Source of the DNA: Pedobacter sandarakinus
Lineage (GTDB): Bacteria; Bacteroidota; Bacteroidia; Sphingobacteriales; Sphingobacteriaceae
Length of the DNA stretch: 64,000 nucleotides
Reading direction: 5' to 3'
Assembly (NCBI RefSeq): GCF_026240095.1
Contig: NZ_JAPIVG010000004.1
Coordinates: 186,001 to 250,000 of the forward strand
Shown: positions 53,625-61,641 of the stretch, piece by piece
Layout of the letters: each line of letters begins with the position of its first letter
Numbering within the stretch: the first letter of the stretch is position 1
The notes under the pieces: generated by a model
Seen by the model: the letters and a program-made list of their open reading frames with translations, nothing else
Database searches by the model: none
Told to the model about the DNA's origin: nothing
Program-made: the position numbers and the translations under genes

Positions 53625-54881
53625 ATGCGGAAGAGTTGCCTGACAATGCTTTTTGCGTTCTTATTTGTTATTTCGAACGCTAATGGACAAGCGCAAGTTC
53701 AAAAACAATCCATTTCTAAAAGCCAGCTGGCGAAAATAGATATTCTCCTTAAACAGTATTTAGATAGTGGATGGATTAAAGGTGTAACTGCAAACATCGC
53801 TTTTGAAGGCAAAACAGTATACAACAAAGCGTTTGGTAACCAGATTGGCAAGCCATTTAGAACAGATGACATTTTAAGGATAGCTTCCCAAACTAAGGCC
53901 ATCACCAGTGTAGCGATAATGATGCTATATGATCAAGGTAAACTGAAACTTGAAGACCCGATTAGTAAATATATCCCGGCATTTCAGTCGCCGAAGGTAT
54001 TGCTAAAATTCAACGCTCTAGATACTACCTACACCACTACGCCCGCAAAGAGAGAAATCACCATAAAAGATTTACTTACCCATACATCGGGCTTAGGTTA
54101 CGCACAAATTGGTTCGCCCGAAATGAATGCCATTTACGCCAAAGCGGGCATAGAGGCGGGTTTCGTAATCAACAAAAAACTTTTAGCAACAGAAATTGAT
54201 AAGCTTGCAAAGCTCCCATTAGCAAACCAGCCAGGTCAAAAGTGGCAGTACAGTCTGAGTGTAGATGTTTTGGGTAGATTAGTTGAGGTAGTTTCGGGCC
54301 TAACACTCGACAAGTTTTTCAGCACGAAAATTTTCGCTCCTTTGGGTATGGACGATACCTATTTTGCCCTTCCAAAGGAGAAACAAAATCGGTTAGCATC
54401 AGTATATACCGAAGATCCTCGATCTGGAACAGTAAAACCGTGGAAAGATGGCGCATTTCCTGGGGCAACAATCAATTATCCTATTAACAACAATGGCTAC
54501 TTTGCAGGTGGCGCAGGTTTGGTTTCCACCTCTAAAGATTACGGCACCTTCTTGCAAATGCTTTTAAATGGCGGGGAACTAAATGGTAAGAGGATATTAT
54601 CGAAACAAAGTGTAGCGTTGATGACAGAAAACCAAATCGGGAAGATTCCTTTCGGCGGTAATTATTTTGGTTTAGGATTTGAGATCACATCGCCGCAGGG
54701 AAGTAAAAAACTCGGGCAAAGTGCTGGCTCTTACGGATGGGGTGGATTTTTCGGATCAACCTATTGGGTAGATCCAGAGAAAAAGATTGTGGCGCAAATT
54801 TACATCCAACAATGGCCGTTTAAACATGGTGAGCTTTCAGATCGATTCAAAAAACTTATTTACCAAGCTTTTGAAAAATAA
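53625..54881 (+). CDS. Exported serine beta-lactamase-like hydrolase
   Basis: 418 residues from ATG 53625, which gives a signal peptide (ending NANGQA); ATG 53604 would overlap the Usp gene. Class C/esterase motifs: Ser88 in SQTK (SxxK), Tyr209 in YSL (YxN position), HTSGLGY and GWGGFFGSTYWVDP near the C-terminus, in place of KTG. Family members include esterases, D-aminopeptidases and penicillin-binding-like hydrolases. True beta-lactamase function should not be assumed. Confidence 0.9.
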   Translation: MRKSCLTMLFAFLFVISNANGQAQVQKQSISKSQLAKIDILLKQYLDSGWIKGVTANIAFEGKTVYNKAFGNQIGKPFRTDDILRIASQTKAITSVAIMMLYDQGKLKLEDPISKYIPAFQSPKVLLKFNALDTTYTTTPAKREITIKDLLTHTSGLGYAQIGSPEMNAIYAKAGIEAGFVINKKLLATEIDKLAKLPLANQPGQKWQYSLSVDVLGRLVEVVSGLTLDKFFSTKIFAPLGMDDTYFALPKEKQNRLASVYTEDPRSGTVKPWKDGAFPGATINYPINNNGYFAGGAGLVSTSKDYGTFLQMLLNGGELNGKRILSKQSVALMTENQIGKIPFGGNYFGLGFEITSPQGSKKLGQSAGSYGWGGFFGSTYWVDPEKKIVAQIYIQQWPFKHGELSDRFKKLIYQAFEK

Positions 54882-54892
54882 ATAATAAACAC

Positions 54893-54920
54893 AAAAAATC
54901 CCGCCAGAAGCGGGATTTTT
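54893..54920. terminator. Bidirectional terminator
   Basis: ATCCCGC (54898-54904) pairs with GCGGGAT (54910-54916) around CAGAA, with six A before and five T after. It lies between the convergent hydrolase and ferredoxin genes and suits both. Confidence 0.9.
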
Positions 54921-54935
54921 AATTATTTATAAAAC

Positions 54936-55286
54936 TTAGTTTTCCTGGTGTAACCAAGCTTTCTTTGTTAGTAACTCCTCTTCTGTCTCCCGGATATCCT
55001 CATCATCCACACAACAATCTACCGGACAAACAGCAGCACACTGAGGTTCATCATGAAATCCTTTACATTCTGTACACTTATCAGAAACGATATAATATAC
55101 TTCATCAGAAACTGCTTCCTGAGCGGTATCGGCTTCGATTTGTTGATTACCAAAATCGATGATCCCATTAAGATTGGTACCATCAGAGAAACGCCATGCA
55201 GTTCCGGCATCGTAAATTGCATTATTTGGGCATTCTGGTTCGCAAGCCCCACAATTTATACATTCGTCTGTTATTTTAATCGCCAT
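54936..55286 (-). CDS. 2x[4Fe-4S] ferredoxin
   Basis: 116 residues. The first cluster motif is Cys9-x2-Cys12-x2-Cys15-x3-Cys19. The second is Cys71-x2-Cys74-x8-Cys83-x3-Cys87, with an 8-residue insertion between the second and third Cys, as in Alvin-type ferredoxins. A Cys pair (91-92) follows. It is a soluble low-potential electron carrier. It is divergent from the acyl-CoA reductase gene, and its promoter overlaps the latter's. A functional link is inferred from this arrangement. Confidence 0.94.
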   Translation of the reverse strand: MAIKITDECINCGACEPECPNNAIYDAGTAWRFSDGTNLNGIIDFGNQQIEADTAQEAVSDEVYYIVSDKCTECKGFHDEPQCAAVCPVDCCVDDEDIRETEEELLTKKAWLHQEN

Positions 55287-55289
55287 GTC

Positions 55290-55321
55290 TTCGTCTAATT
55301 CTTTTGCTTAGTTTACCTTTG
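55290..55321 (+). promoter_or_regulatory. Promoter of the acyl-CoA reductase gene
   Basis: TACCTTTG (55314-55321) matches TAnnTTTG; a weak TTCG lies 20 bases upstream. Transcription would start near 55328, leaving a leader of about 37 bases. Confidence 0.5.
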
Positions 55322-55326
55322 CGCTG

Positions 55327-55334
55327 CAAATATA
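55327..55334 (-). promoter_or_regulatory. -7 element of the ferredoxin promoter
   Basis: On the minus strand it reads TATATTTG, a full TAnnTTTG match. It lies only six bases from the opposing plus-strand element. No clear -33 TTTG is seen. Confidence 0.5.
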
Positions 55335-55364
55335 AGATATAATCCATTAATAATAATTCTAAAT

Positions 55365-56384
55365 ATGTCAGCATTAACTCAAGAAAAAGCAATTTCTGCA
55401 TTTAAAGCACTTGGTATTAAGCTTACTCAACCATCAGAAAAGTTGGAAGCAATCATAGCTCGTGCAGAAGGTAGCAATGCTTGGTTTACTGCAGATAATA
55501 TTAAGAAAGCTATTCTTTCCTTTGCTGAAATGCTCAATAGCGCTGATATTGATGCCTGGTTTGCAAACATGTCTTACACCAATACGCCGAAAAAAATTGG
55601 TTTGATATTGGCGGGAAACATCCCAATGGTAGGCCTACACGATGTACTTTGCGTACTGGCTACCGGAAATGTTGCGCTCATCAAACTTTCCTCAACAGAT
55701 GATCAATTGATCAAAGCGGTTATCAATCTACTTACCGAGATTGAACCTTCGTTCGAGAATAAAGTTGTTTACGTAGAACGCCTCAAAGATTTCGACGCGG
55801 TTATTGCTACTGGGAGCAACAATTCATCAAGATATTTTGATTACTATTTTGGCAAGGTACCCAATATCATCAGGAAAAACAGAAATAGTATTGCTGTTTT
55901 AGATGGCACGGAAACTACTGCAGATTTCGCAAATCTTGGTTTTGATATATTTGATTATTTTGGTTTGGGCTGTAGAAATGTATCCAAGATTTTCTTCCCT
56001 AAAGGATACGATATTGCTAAGTTCTATGAGGGGATTGAACATTTCCTACCAGTGATTAATCACTTCAAGTATCAAAATAATTACGATTATAACAAATCTA
56101 TCTACCTGGTTAACGCTGCGAAACATTACGATAACGGGTTTCTCTTACTAAAGGAAGACGTTAACTTAGCTTCTCCGCTAGCGGTTTTATTTTACGAGGA
56201 GTATTCAGATCTAATATCTTTAAAAGAAAGATTACAGCAAGAAACACAAAACATACAATGCATCGTTACTAAAGGTAACTTAGAAACAAAGACCTTTGCT
56301 TTTGGAGAAAGCCAACATCCAAAGCTATGGGATTATGCAGATAATGTTAATACGATAGATTTTCTAAAAGATTTAGAAAATTAA
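55365..56384 (+). CDS. LuxC-type acyl-CoA reductase
   Basis: 339 residues, related to the LuxC/aldehyde-dehydrogenase superfamily. GLILAGNIPMVGLHDVLCVL and ATGNVALIKLSS form the nucleotide-binding part, VIATGSNNSSRYFDYYF and GLGCRNVSKIFFP the region with the catalytic Cys (GLGC). Such enzymes reduce acyl-CoA to aldehyde with NADPH. It is divergent from the ferredoxin. No fatty-acid or wax gene is adjacent, so the natural acyl group is unknown. Confidence 0.88.
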   Translation: MSALTQEKAISAFKALGIKLTQPSEKLEAIIARAEGSNAWFTADNIKKAILSFAEMLNSADIDAWFANMSYTNTPKKIGLILAGNIPMVGLHDVLCVLATGNVALIKLSSTDDQLIKAVINLLTEIEPSFENKVVYVERLKDFDAVIATGSNNSSRYFDYYFGKVPNIIRKNRNSIAVLDGTETTADFANLGFDIFDYFGLGCRNVSKIFFPKGYDIAKFYEGIEHFLPVINHFKYQNNYDYNKSIYLVNAAKHYDNGFLLLKEDVNLASPLAVLFYEEYSDLISLKERLQQETQNIQCIVTKGNLETKTFAFGESQHPKLWDYADNVNTIDFLKDLEN

Positions 56385-56423
56385 ATCTACAATTTAATCA
56401 CTTTTTTATACACATCCTCGTCT

Positions 56424-58334
56424 ATGCGTTGTATCGCTAAGCTCATTATTTTCATGCATTTTGCACTGTGTGGGAGTATTGTGTCTGCACAGGAATGCAA
56501 TGGTGCGCTTGGCGATCCGGTCGTTAACTTCAATTTTGGCTCTGGCACATCAACTATAGGCCCCAGTTTAGGCAGCGTTACCAATTATAAGTTCATAAAC
56601 GGTTCGCCAGATGATGGACAATACACTATTGCAAAGAATACCTTTGGCATGCATAACGAGCCTAGAGGTTGGCACCAAATTACCAATCATACACCGAACG
56701 ATCCAAATGGTTATATGATGGTGGTAAACGCATCCTTCACTTCTGACATATTTTACCAGACAAATTTACCTCCACTTTGCTCGGGCACCACTTACGAATT
56801 TGCAGCGTGGGTGATTAACATATTAAATTATTCGGGCATCAAGCCAAACGTTACTTTTCAAATTGAAACCAGGGGTGGCCAGATTTTAAAAACATACAAT
56901 ACTGGCGATATTCCTGAGCGAACAAGCCCTACGTGGATTAAATATTCAACGGTATTTACCACAGGAAGCGAAACCGATTTGGTGTTAAAAATTATAAATG
57001 CTGGTCAAGGCGGAATTGGTAACGACATTGCGCTTGATGATATTACATTCAGGGCTTGTGGCCCCATCATCACATCGACAGTAAATAATGTAAGTACCGA
57101 TCATTTTAGTTTATGTGAGGGAGAAAGCGATACTTTTGCAATCAAAGCAGACGTGTCTACAGGTGTTTATGCCAATCCCAGATACCAATGGCAACTAAAT
57201 AATGGCAATGGATGGAATGATATAGCTGGCGCCAATACAACGGCATATCTCGCTGAATTTCTGCAAGCAAAGCCTGGAAGCTATCAATATCGATTGGTAG
57301 TGGCAGAAGCAGAAAACATCAATTCACCCAATTGTAGGGTTGCCTCATCACCAATTAGCATACTCGTAAATCCCACTCCTGTGGCTGTAGCAACCAATAG
57401 CGGACCAGCATGTTTGGGGCAAAATATCCAACTTAGTGCAACAGGAGGAACAAGTTACGAATGGGTTGGTCCTAACTTCACGTCTAACCTCCAAAATCCC
57501 ACGTTGCCAAACGCAGATTTTTCCATGGCAGGTACATATACTGTTACGGTAACGCAGAATGGATGTACTGCAACAGCAAGCACAACGATATCTGTATTTC
57601 CACCCGTCGAGATTTCTACAAGTGAAGACACCGTAACGATTTGCGAAGGCACCGCTATCCCATTAATGGCAAGCGGTGGCACAACCTACCAATGGAGCCC
57701 GGCGATCGGCTTATCGAACGACAGGATTGCCAACCCAATTGCATCTCCGAAAGATACCACAACTTACACGGTAACGGTATCAAACGGTGGATGCTTTGAA
57801 ACAGCAACGATAACGGTGAATGTAGTTAAAAATGCAATTGCTAATGCAGGAGCTGACCAGAAGATTATTTCAGGACAATCAGTGATCTTAGACGGTAAAC
57901 TCTCTGGAGATTATGAAACTTTCTACTGGACACCCTCAGATTACCTTGATGATCCCAATAGTTTAACGCCAACTGCCAGTCCACCTACCGATATTACTTA
58001 CACGCTTAATGCTACCACAAAACTGGGGTGTTCGATGAGTAGCGACGCTGTATTTATTAGGGTTTATCCTAAAATTGTAATTCCCAATACTTTTTCGCCA
58101 AATGGCGATTCGGTTAACGATACCTGGAACATTCCAGCCGCCGCAGCATTCCCCAACCCCATTTTAAAGGTTACTAATCGTTATGGCAAATTGGTTTACG
58201 AAAGTACGGGCACCTTTAAACCCTGGGATGGAAAAAGCAATGGTAGGGAATTACCTCCGGCGGTTTACTATTACACTATTTATTTTAATGAAGATTTTAA
58301 AACTTACACCGGCTGGATTAATTTAATTCGTTAA
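56424..58334 (+). CDS. T9SS-secreted Ig-like repeat protein, type-B sorting domain
   Basis: 636 residues with a signal peptide (ends VSAQE). The first ~210 residues are a beta-jellyroll (FNFGSGTSTIGPSL, ALDDITFRACGP). Several Ig-like/PKD-like domains follow (~215-530), with repeats such as ATGGTSYEWVGP and ASGGTTYQWSPAIGLSN. The C-terminal ~85 residues are the gliding-motility-associated domain (IPNTFSPNGDSVNDTWNIP ... GWINLIR), the type-B signal for the type IX secretion system. It is a surface or released adhesin-like protein; ligand unknown. Confidence 0.93.
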   Translation: MRCIAKLIIFMHFALCGSIVSAQECNGALGDPVVNFNFGSGTSTIGPSLGSVTNYKFINGSPDDGQYTIAKNTFGMHNEPRGWHQITNHTPNDPNGYMMVVNASFTSDIFYQTNLPPLCSGTTYEFAAWVINILNYSGIKPNVTFQIETRGGQILKTYNTGDIPERTSPTWIKYSTVFTTGSETDLVLKIINAGQGGIGNDIALDDITFRACGPIITSTVNNVSTDHFSLCEGESDTFAIKADVSTGVYANPRYQWQLNNGNGWNDIAGANTTAYLAEFLQAKPGSYQYRLVVAEAENINSPNCRVASSPISILVNPTPVAVATNSGPACLGQNIQLSATGGTSYEWVGPNFTSNLQNPTLPNADFSMAGTYTVTVTQNGCTATASTTISVFPPVEISTSEDTVTICEGTAIPLMASGGTTYQWSPAIGLSNDRIANPIASPKDTTTYTVTVSNGGCFETATITVNVVKNAIANAGADQKIISGQSVILDGKLSGDYETFYWTPSDYLDDPNSLTPTASPPTDITYTLNATTKLGCSMSSDAVFIRVYPKIVIPNTFSPNGDSVNDTWNIPAAAAFPNPILKVTNRYGKLVYESTGTFKPWDGKSNGRELPPAVYYYTIYFNEDFKTYTGWINLIR

Positions 58335-58450
58335 CTGCTGGAGATAACATTTTTTCCAATCCTAAAATGGTTCGTTATGGTTCAGTACTTCGTCTTTATA
58401 AAGCCTGTTACAATTAGTCTCCTGGGAGATAAATTCATTTTAAACTGATT

Positions 58451-58484
58451 TTTGAGGATTTTAAAAATTGAAATGCTATTTTTG
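58451..58484 (+). promoter_or_regulatory. Promoter of the small gene-ftsE pair
   Basis: TTTG (58451-58454) and TATTTTTG (58477-58484) match -33 and -7 elements with a 22-base spacer. The predicted start falls close to the ATG at 58491, so the transcript would be nearly leaderless. Confidence 0.55.
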
Positions 58485-58490
58485 GGCACA

Positions 58491-58694
58491 ATGTATATCG
58501 TCAAAGTTAAAGGCATCGCCAAAATTCCAGATTACGTGCAGTTGAGAGATGATAAGTTTACCCTCTTGGCCTATTTTCGCGTAGACAGACCCGATAAATC
58601 TTTAGAAAAGCTGGGCTTGGGAGACAAACAACAATACATTATGGAAATGGTTAAAGATTTGCCTTTCGGGCAAATTGCTAAATTAGAAATATAA
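58491..58694 (+). CDS. Small conserved-looking protein of unknown function
   Basis: 67 residues from ATG 58491 (upstream frames begin within the promoter). MYIVKVKGIAKIPDYVQLRDD and the tail FGQIAKLEI look like a small mixed alpha/beta fold, with no signal or membrane helix. It ends one base before ftsE, so the two are translationally linked. I do not recognise its family. A role connected with the FtsE transporter or cell division would be a guess from position. Confidence 0.7.
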   Translation: MYIVKVKGIAKIPDYVQLRDDKFTLLAYFRVDRPDKSLEKLGLGDKQQYIMEMVKDLPFGQIAKLEI

Positions 58695-58695
58695 T

Positions 58696-59379
58696 ATGGC
58701 AGGAAACGCAGTAATCCACTTGAGCAATGTTGATGTATTTCAACAAAAACACTTAGTACTATCAAATGTAAATTTACACATCGAGAAAGATGAATTTATT
58801 TTTCTAATTGGGCAGACAGGTTCGGGGAAAAGTAGCTTGCTTAAAATCTTATATGGCGATTTACATATTGGTAACGGCGAAGGAAATATTGCAGGTTTTG
58901 ATCTTAAAAACCTAAAAGAAAGTCAGGTGCCTTTCTTGCGCAGGAAACTCGGTGTTGTGTTTCAAGATTTTCAATTACTAACTGATAGAACGATTGAAAA
59001 AAATCTTGAATTTGTACTAAAGGCAACAGGATGGAATGATCAAAAACTGATTAATGAGCGTATTAAAGATGTTCTAGACAAGGTGGGACTTCGCTCTAAA
59101 ATAAAAAAAATGCCTCATGAAATTTCTGGTGGAGAGCAGCAGCGTATTGTTATTGCAAGGGCGCTTCTTAACGATCCAGAAATTATTCTCGCTGATGAGC
59201 CAACAGGTAATTTAGACCCGGAAACATCAGAAGAAATTGTTACGCTACTAAAGCAAATTAGTCAGAACGGCACCGCAGTTTTAATGGCGACACATGATTA
59301 CCACATTATCCGCACCTATCCATCTCGTATTATCAAATGCGAAAATGGCCTTGTACAAGAGGGGGCTCAGATCGCATAA
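58696..59379 (+). CDS. ftsE: Cell-division ABC transporter ATPase FtsE
   Basis: 227 residues. The Walker A is GQTGSGKSS (39-47), the signature ISGGEQQR, Walker B ILADEP and the D-loop GNLDPETS are intact, then the switch His in MATHDYH. Length and sequence fit FtsE, which with FtsX regulates peptidoglycan hydrolases at the division site. FtsX is not in the next gene position, which is grpE after a 190-base gap. A related MacB/LolD-type ATPase is an alternative. Confidence 0.88.
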   Translation: MAGNAVIHLSNVDVFQQKHLVLSNVNLHIEKDEFIFLIGQTGSGKSSLLKILYGDLHIGNGEGNIAGFDLKNLKESQVPFLRRKLGVVFQDFQLLTDRTIEKNLEFVLKATGWNDQKLINERIKDVLDKVGLRSKIKKMPHEISGGEQQRIVIARALLNDPEIILADEPTGNLDPETSEEIVTLLKQISQNGTAVLMATHDYHIIRTYPSRIIKCENGLVQEGAQIA

Positions 59380-59462
59380 AATATAATCCGCTAGAAAATG
59401 GTTACGCTTGTAAGCATGACCATTGACGAGGATAAACCCAAATCATTAATTTGTTGTCAGCT

Positions 59463-59515
59463 AATCAGCCAAACTGTTCAGATAAATCAACTCAAATCTG
59501 ACAGCTTGGCTGATT
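59463..59515. repeat. Long imperfect inverted repeat upstream of grpE
   Basis: AATCAGCCAA (59463-59472) pairs with TTGGCTGATT (59506-59515), then CTGT with ACAG, then CAGAT with ATCTG, about 19 bp with one mismatch and one bulge, and a 12-base loop. It lies 55 bases before grpE. No T-run follows. It is not the CIRCE sequence. Confidence 0.7.
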
Positions 59516-59569
59516 TACGTTTATGGCAAAATAGTTGAGAATACCCTCAAAAAAATTCAGCCTAGTATT

Positions 59570-60151
59570 ATGTTCAATAAGAAGAAAAATAACGATAAAG
59601 AAGAAAATATAACTAATCCTGAAAACGCATCGGAAAATATTACAGAGAATTTAGAAAATGCTGATGCTACAACAAATGAAACAGAACCTGTTGTTGAGTT
59701 AAGTGCAGAAGATAAGTTACAAGCAGAAGTACAGCAACTTAACGATAAATACTTAAGATTATATGCCGAGTTTGATAACTATAAACGCCGTACGCAAAAA
59801 GAGCGTGTAGAGTTATTACAAACTGCCGGGAAAGATGTCATCGTATCTTTATTGCCTGTTCTAGACGATTTCGATCGTGCCTTAAAAGCTATGGAAACTG
59901 CAGCAGATGTAGCTCCAGTTAAAGAAGGCATTTTACTGGTAAGCACTAAACTAAAAAACACTTTGGCTCAAAAGGGCCTGAAAGATGTAGAGAGCATTAA
60001 TCAGCCTTTTGATACGGATTACCATGAGGCTATTACCAATATCCCTGCACCTACTGAAGACTTGAAGGGAAAAGTAATTGACGAGGTGGAGAAAGGATAT
60101 ACATTAAATGATAATGTAATCCGCTTTGCTAAAGTTGTTGTTGGGGCATAA
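59570..60151 (+). CDS. grpE: Nucleotide exchange factor GrpE
   Basis: 193 residues. A long acidic, Asn-rich N-terminal region (1-50) is followed by the coiled-coil (LQAEVQQLNDKYLRLYAEFDNYKRR) and the C-terminal beta-wing domain (FDTDYHEAITNIPAP, GYTLNDNVIRFAKVVVG). GrpE stimulates ADP release from DnaK. The dnaJ gene follows after 171 bases. dnaK itself is not in the window. Confidence 0.96.
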   Translation: MFNKKKNNDKEENITNPENASENITENLENADATTNETEPVVELSAEDKLQAEVQQLNDKYLRLYAEFDNYKRRTQKERVELLQTAGKDVIVSLLPVLDDFDRALKAMETAADVAPVKEGILLVSTKLKNTLAQKGLKDVESINQPFDTDYHEAITNIPAPTEDLKGKVIDEVEKGYTLNDNVIRFAKVVVGA

Positions 60152-60322
60152 AAAAATTGTTAAATGATAATGCTTAAACGATTGAATCTATTTTAGTTTT
60201 TAAAGCAGTTGATCATTTAAATATTTATACAGACATAATTATTGAGGGGAGAATTATTGAAACGTTGAATCTTAGGATTCTGTGTTTTTAGCTTTCTACC
60301 ATTCAATCATGCTATAAAGAAG

Positions 60323-61489
60323 ATGAGTAAAAGAGATTATTACGACGTCCTGGGCGTTAACAAGAGTGCCGCAGCTGATGAAATAAAAAAAGCTTATCGT
60401 AAGATGGCTATCAAATATCACCCAGATAAAAATCCGGGAGATAAGGCAGCCGAAGATAAATTTAAAGAAGCAGCAGAGGCTTACGAAGTCTTAAGCAATG
60501 CCGATAAAAAACAAAGATACGATCAGTTTGGCCATGCGGGTGTTGGGAGTAGTGCATCTGGAGGCTACGGTGGCGGCAATATGAACATGGATGACATCTT
60601 CAGTAACTTTGGAGATATATTCGGTGGCCATAATCCATTCGAAAGCTTTTTTGGTGGCGGCGGCGGTGGTGGCCAGCAACGCGGGGGAAGACGTGTAGCC
60701 AAAGGCACTAACTTACGTATTAAGGTTAAGCTTACCTTAGAAGAAATTGCACATGGTGCTGAGAAAAAAATAAAAGTTAACAAATTAATCGTTTGTAAAA
60801 CTTGTGATGGTTCTGGCGCAAAAGATAAATCATCAGTAAGTACTTGCGGTACTTGCGGTGGCAGTGGCCAGGTACGCCGAGTAACCAACACCATTTTAGG
60901 TCAAATGCAAACAGCTTCTACTTGTCCTACCTGCAACGGAAGTGGTCAGCAAATTACGTCTAAATGTAATGTTTGCCATGGTGATGGTGTAGTACGTGGA
61001 GAAGAAACCATTACGATTAACATTCCTGCCGGTGTTAGCGAAGGCATGCAGTTAAGCATGAGTGGAAAAGGCAATGCAGCGCCTAATGGCGGCATACCAG
61101 GCGATTTAATTATCTTAATTGAAGAAACGCCACACGAAACGCTAAAGCGAGAAGGCAATAATATTGTTTACGATTTACACCTCAGTTTTGTAGATGCAGC
61201 GTTGGGTATGAGTATTGAAGTACCAACAATTGATGGTAAAGCAAAAATAAAAATAGAACCTGGTACGCAAAGTGGCAAATTGCTCCGTTTAAAAGGGAAA
61301 GGCTTACCAGAAGTAAATTCATACCATAGAGGCGATGAAATTATTCACATCAACATTTGGACGCCAAAAGCTTTAAGTAGTGAAGAACGTTCCGCATTGG
61401 AAAAACTTCGTGAATCGCCAAACTTTAAGCCACAGCCAGGAAAAAACGACAAGAGTTTCTTCGAAAAAATGAAAGAATATTTTGAATAG
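60323..61489 (+). CDS. dnaJ: Chaperone DnaJ
   Basis: 388 residues with the complete type I layout. The J-domain (1-70) has HPD inside [11 protein letters not shown] Gly/Phe-rich region with a [12 protein letters not shown] stretch follows. The zinc domain has four CxxCxGxG repeats ([32 protein letters not shown]). The C-terminal substrate domain ends near 380. It delivers unfolded proteins to DnaK. It stands alone with its own terminator. Confidence 0.97.
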   Translation: MSKRDYYDVLGVNKSAAADEIKKAYRKMAIKYHPDKNPGDKAAEDKFKEAAEAYEVLSNADKKQRYDQFGHAGVGSSASGGYGGGNMNMDDIFSNFGDIFGGHNPFESFFGGGGGGGQQRGGRRVAKGTNLRIKVKLTLEEIAHGAEKKIKVNKLIVCKTCDGSGAKDKSSVSTCGTCGGSGQVRRVTNTILGQMQTASTCPTCNGSGQQITSKCNVCHGDGVVRGEETITINIPAGVSEGMQLSMSGKGNAAPNGGIPGDLIILIEETPHETLKREGNNIVYDLHLSFVDAALGMSIEVPTIDGKAKIKIEPGTQSGKLLRLKGKGLPEVNSYHRGDEIIHINIWTPKALSSEERSALEKLRESPNFKPQPGKNDKSFFEKMKEYFE

Positions 61490-61512
61490 TTAATGTTTTT
61501 GAACAACGTTTT

Positions 61513-61544
61513 AAAAAACCAATGGCTTTACCATTGGTTTTTTT
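61513..61544 (+). terminator. Terminator of dnaJ
   Basis: A 13-bp stem, AAAAAACCAATGG (61513-61525) with CCATTGGTTTTTT (61531-61543), around CTTTA, with T after it. It is about 20 bases from the dnaJ stop. Confidence 0.9.
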
Positions 61545-61641
61545 ATATGCGAAAATTTATCCATCAATTTCATTCACCATAATGATGATGGACCAAATGG
61601 TTTTCCCAAGGCTTTCGTTACACCAATATTCGGCAAATAAG

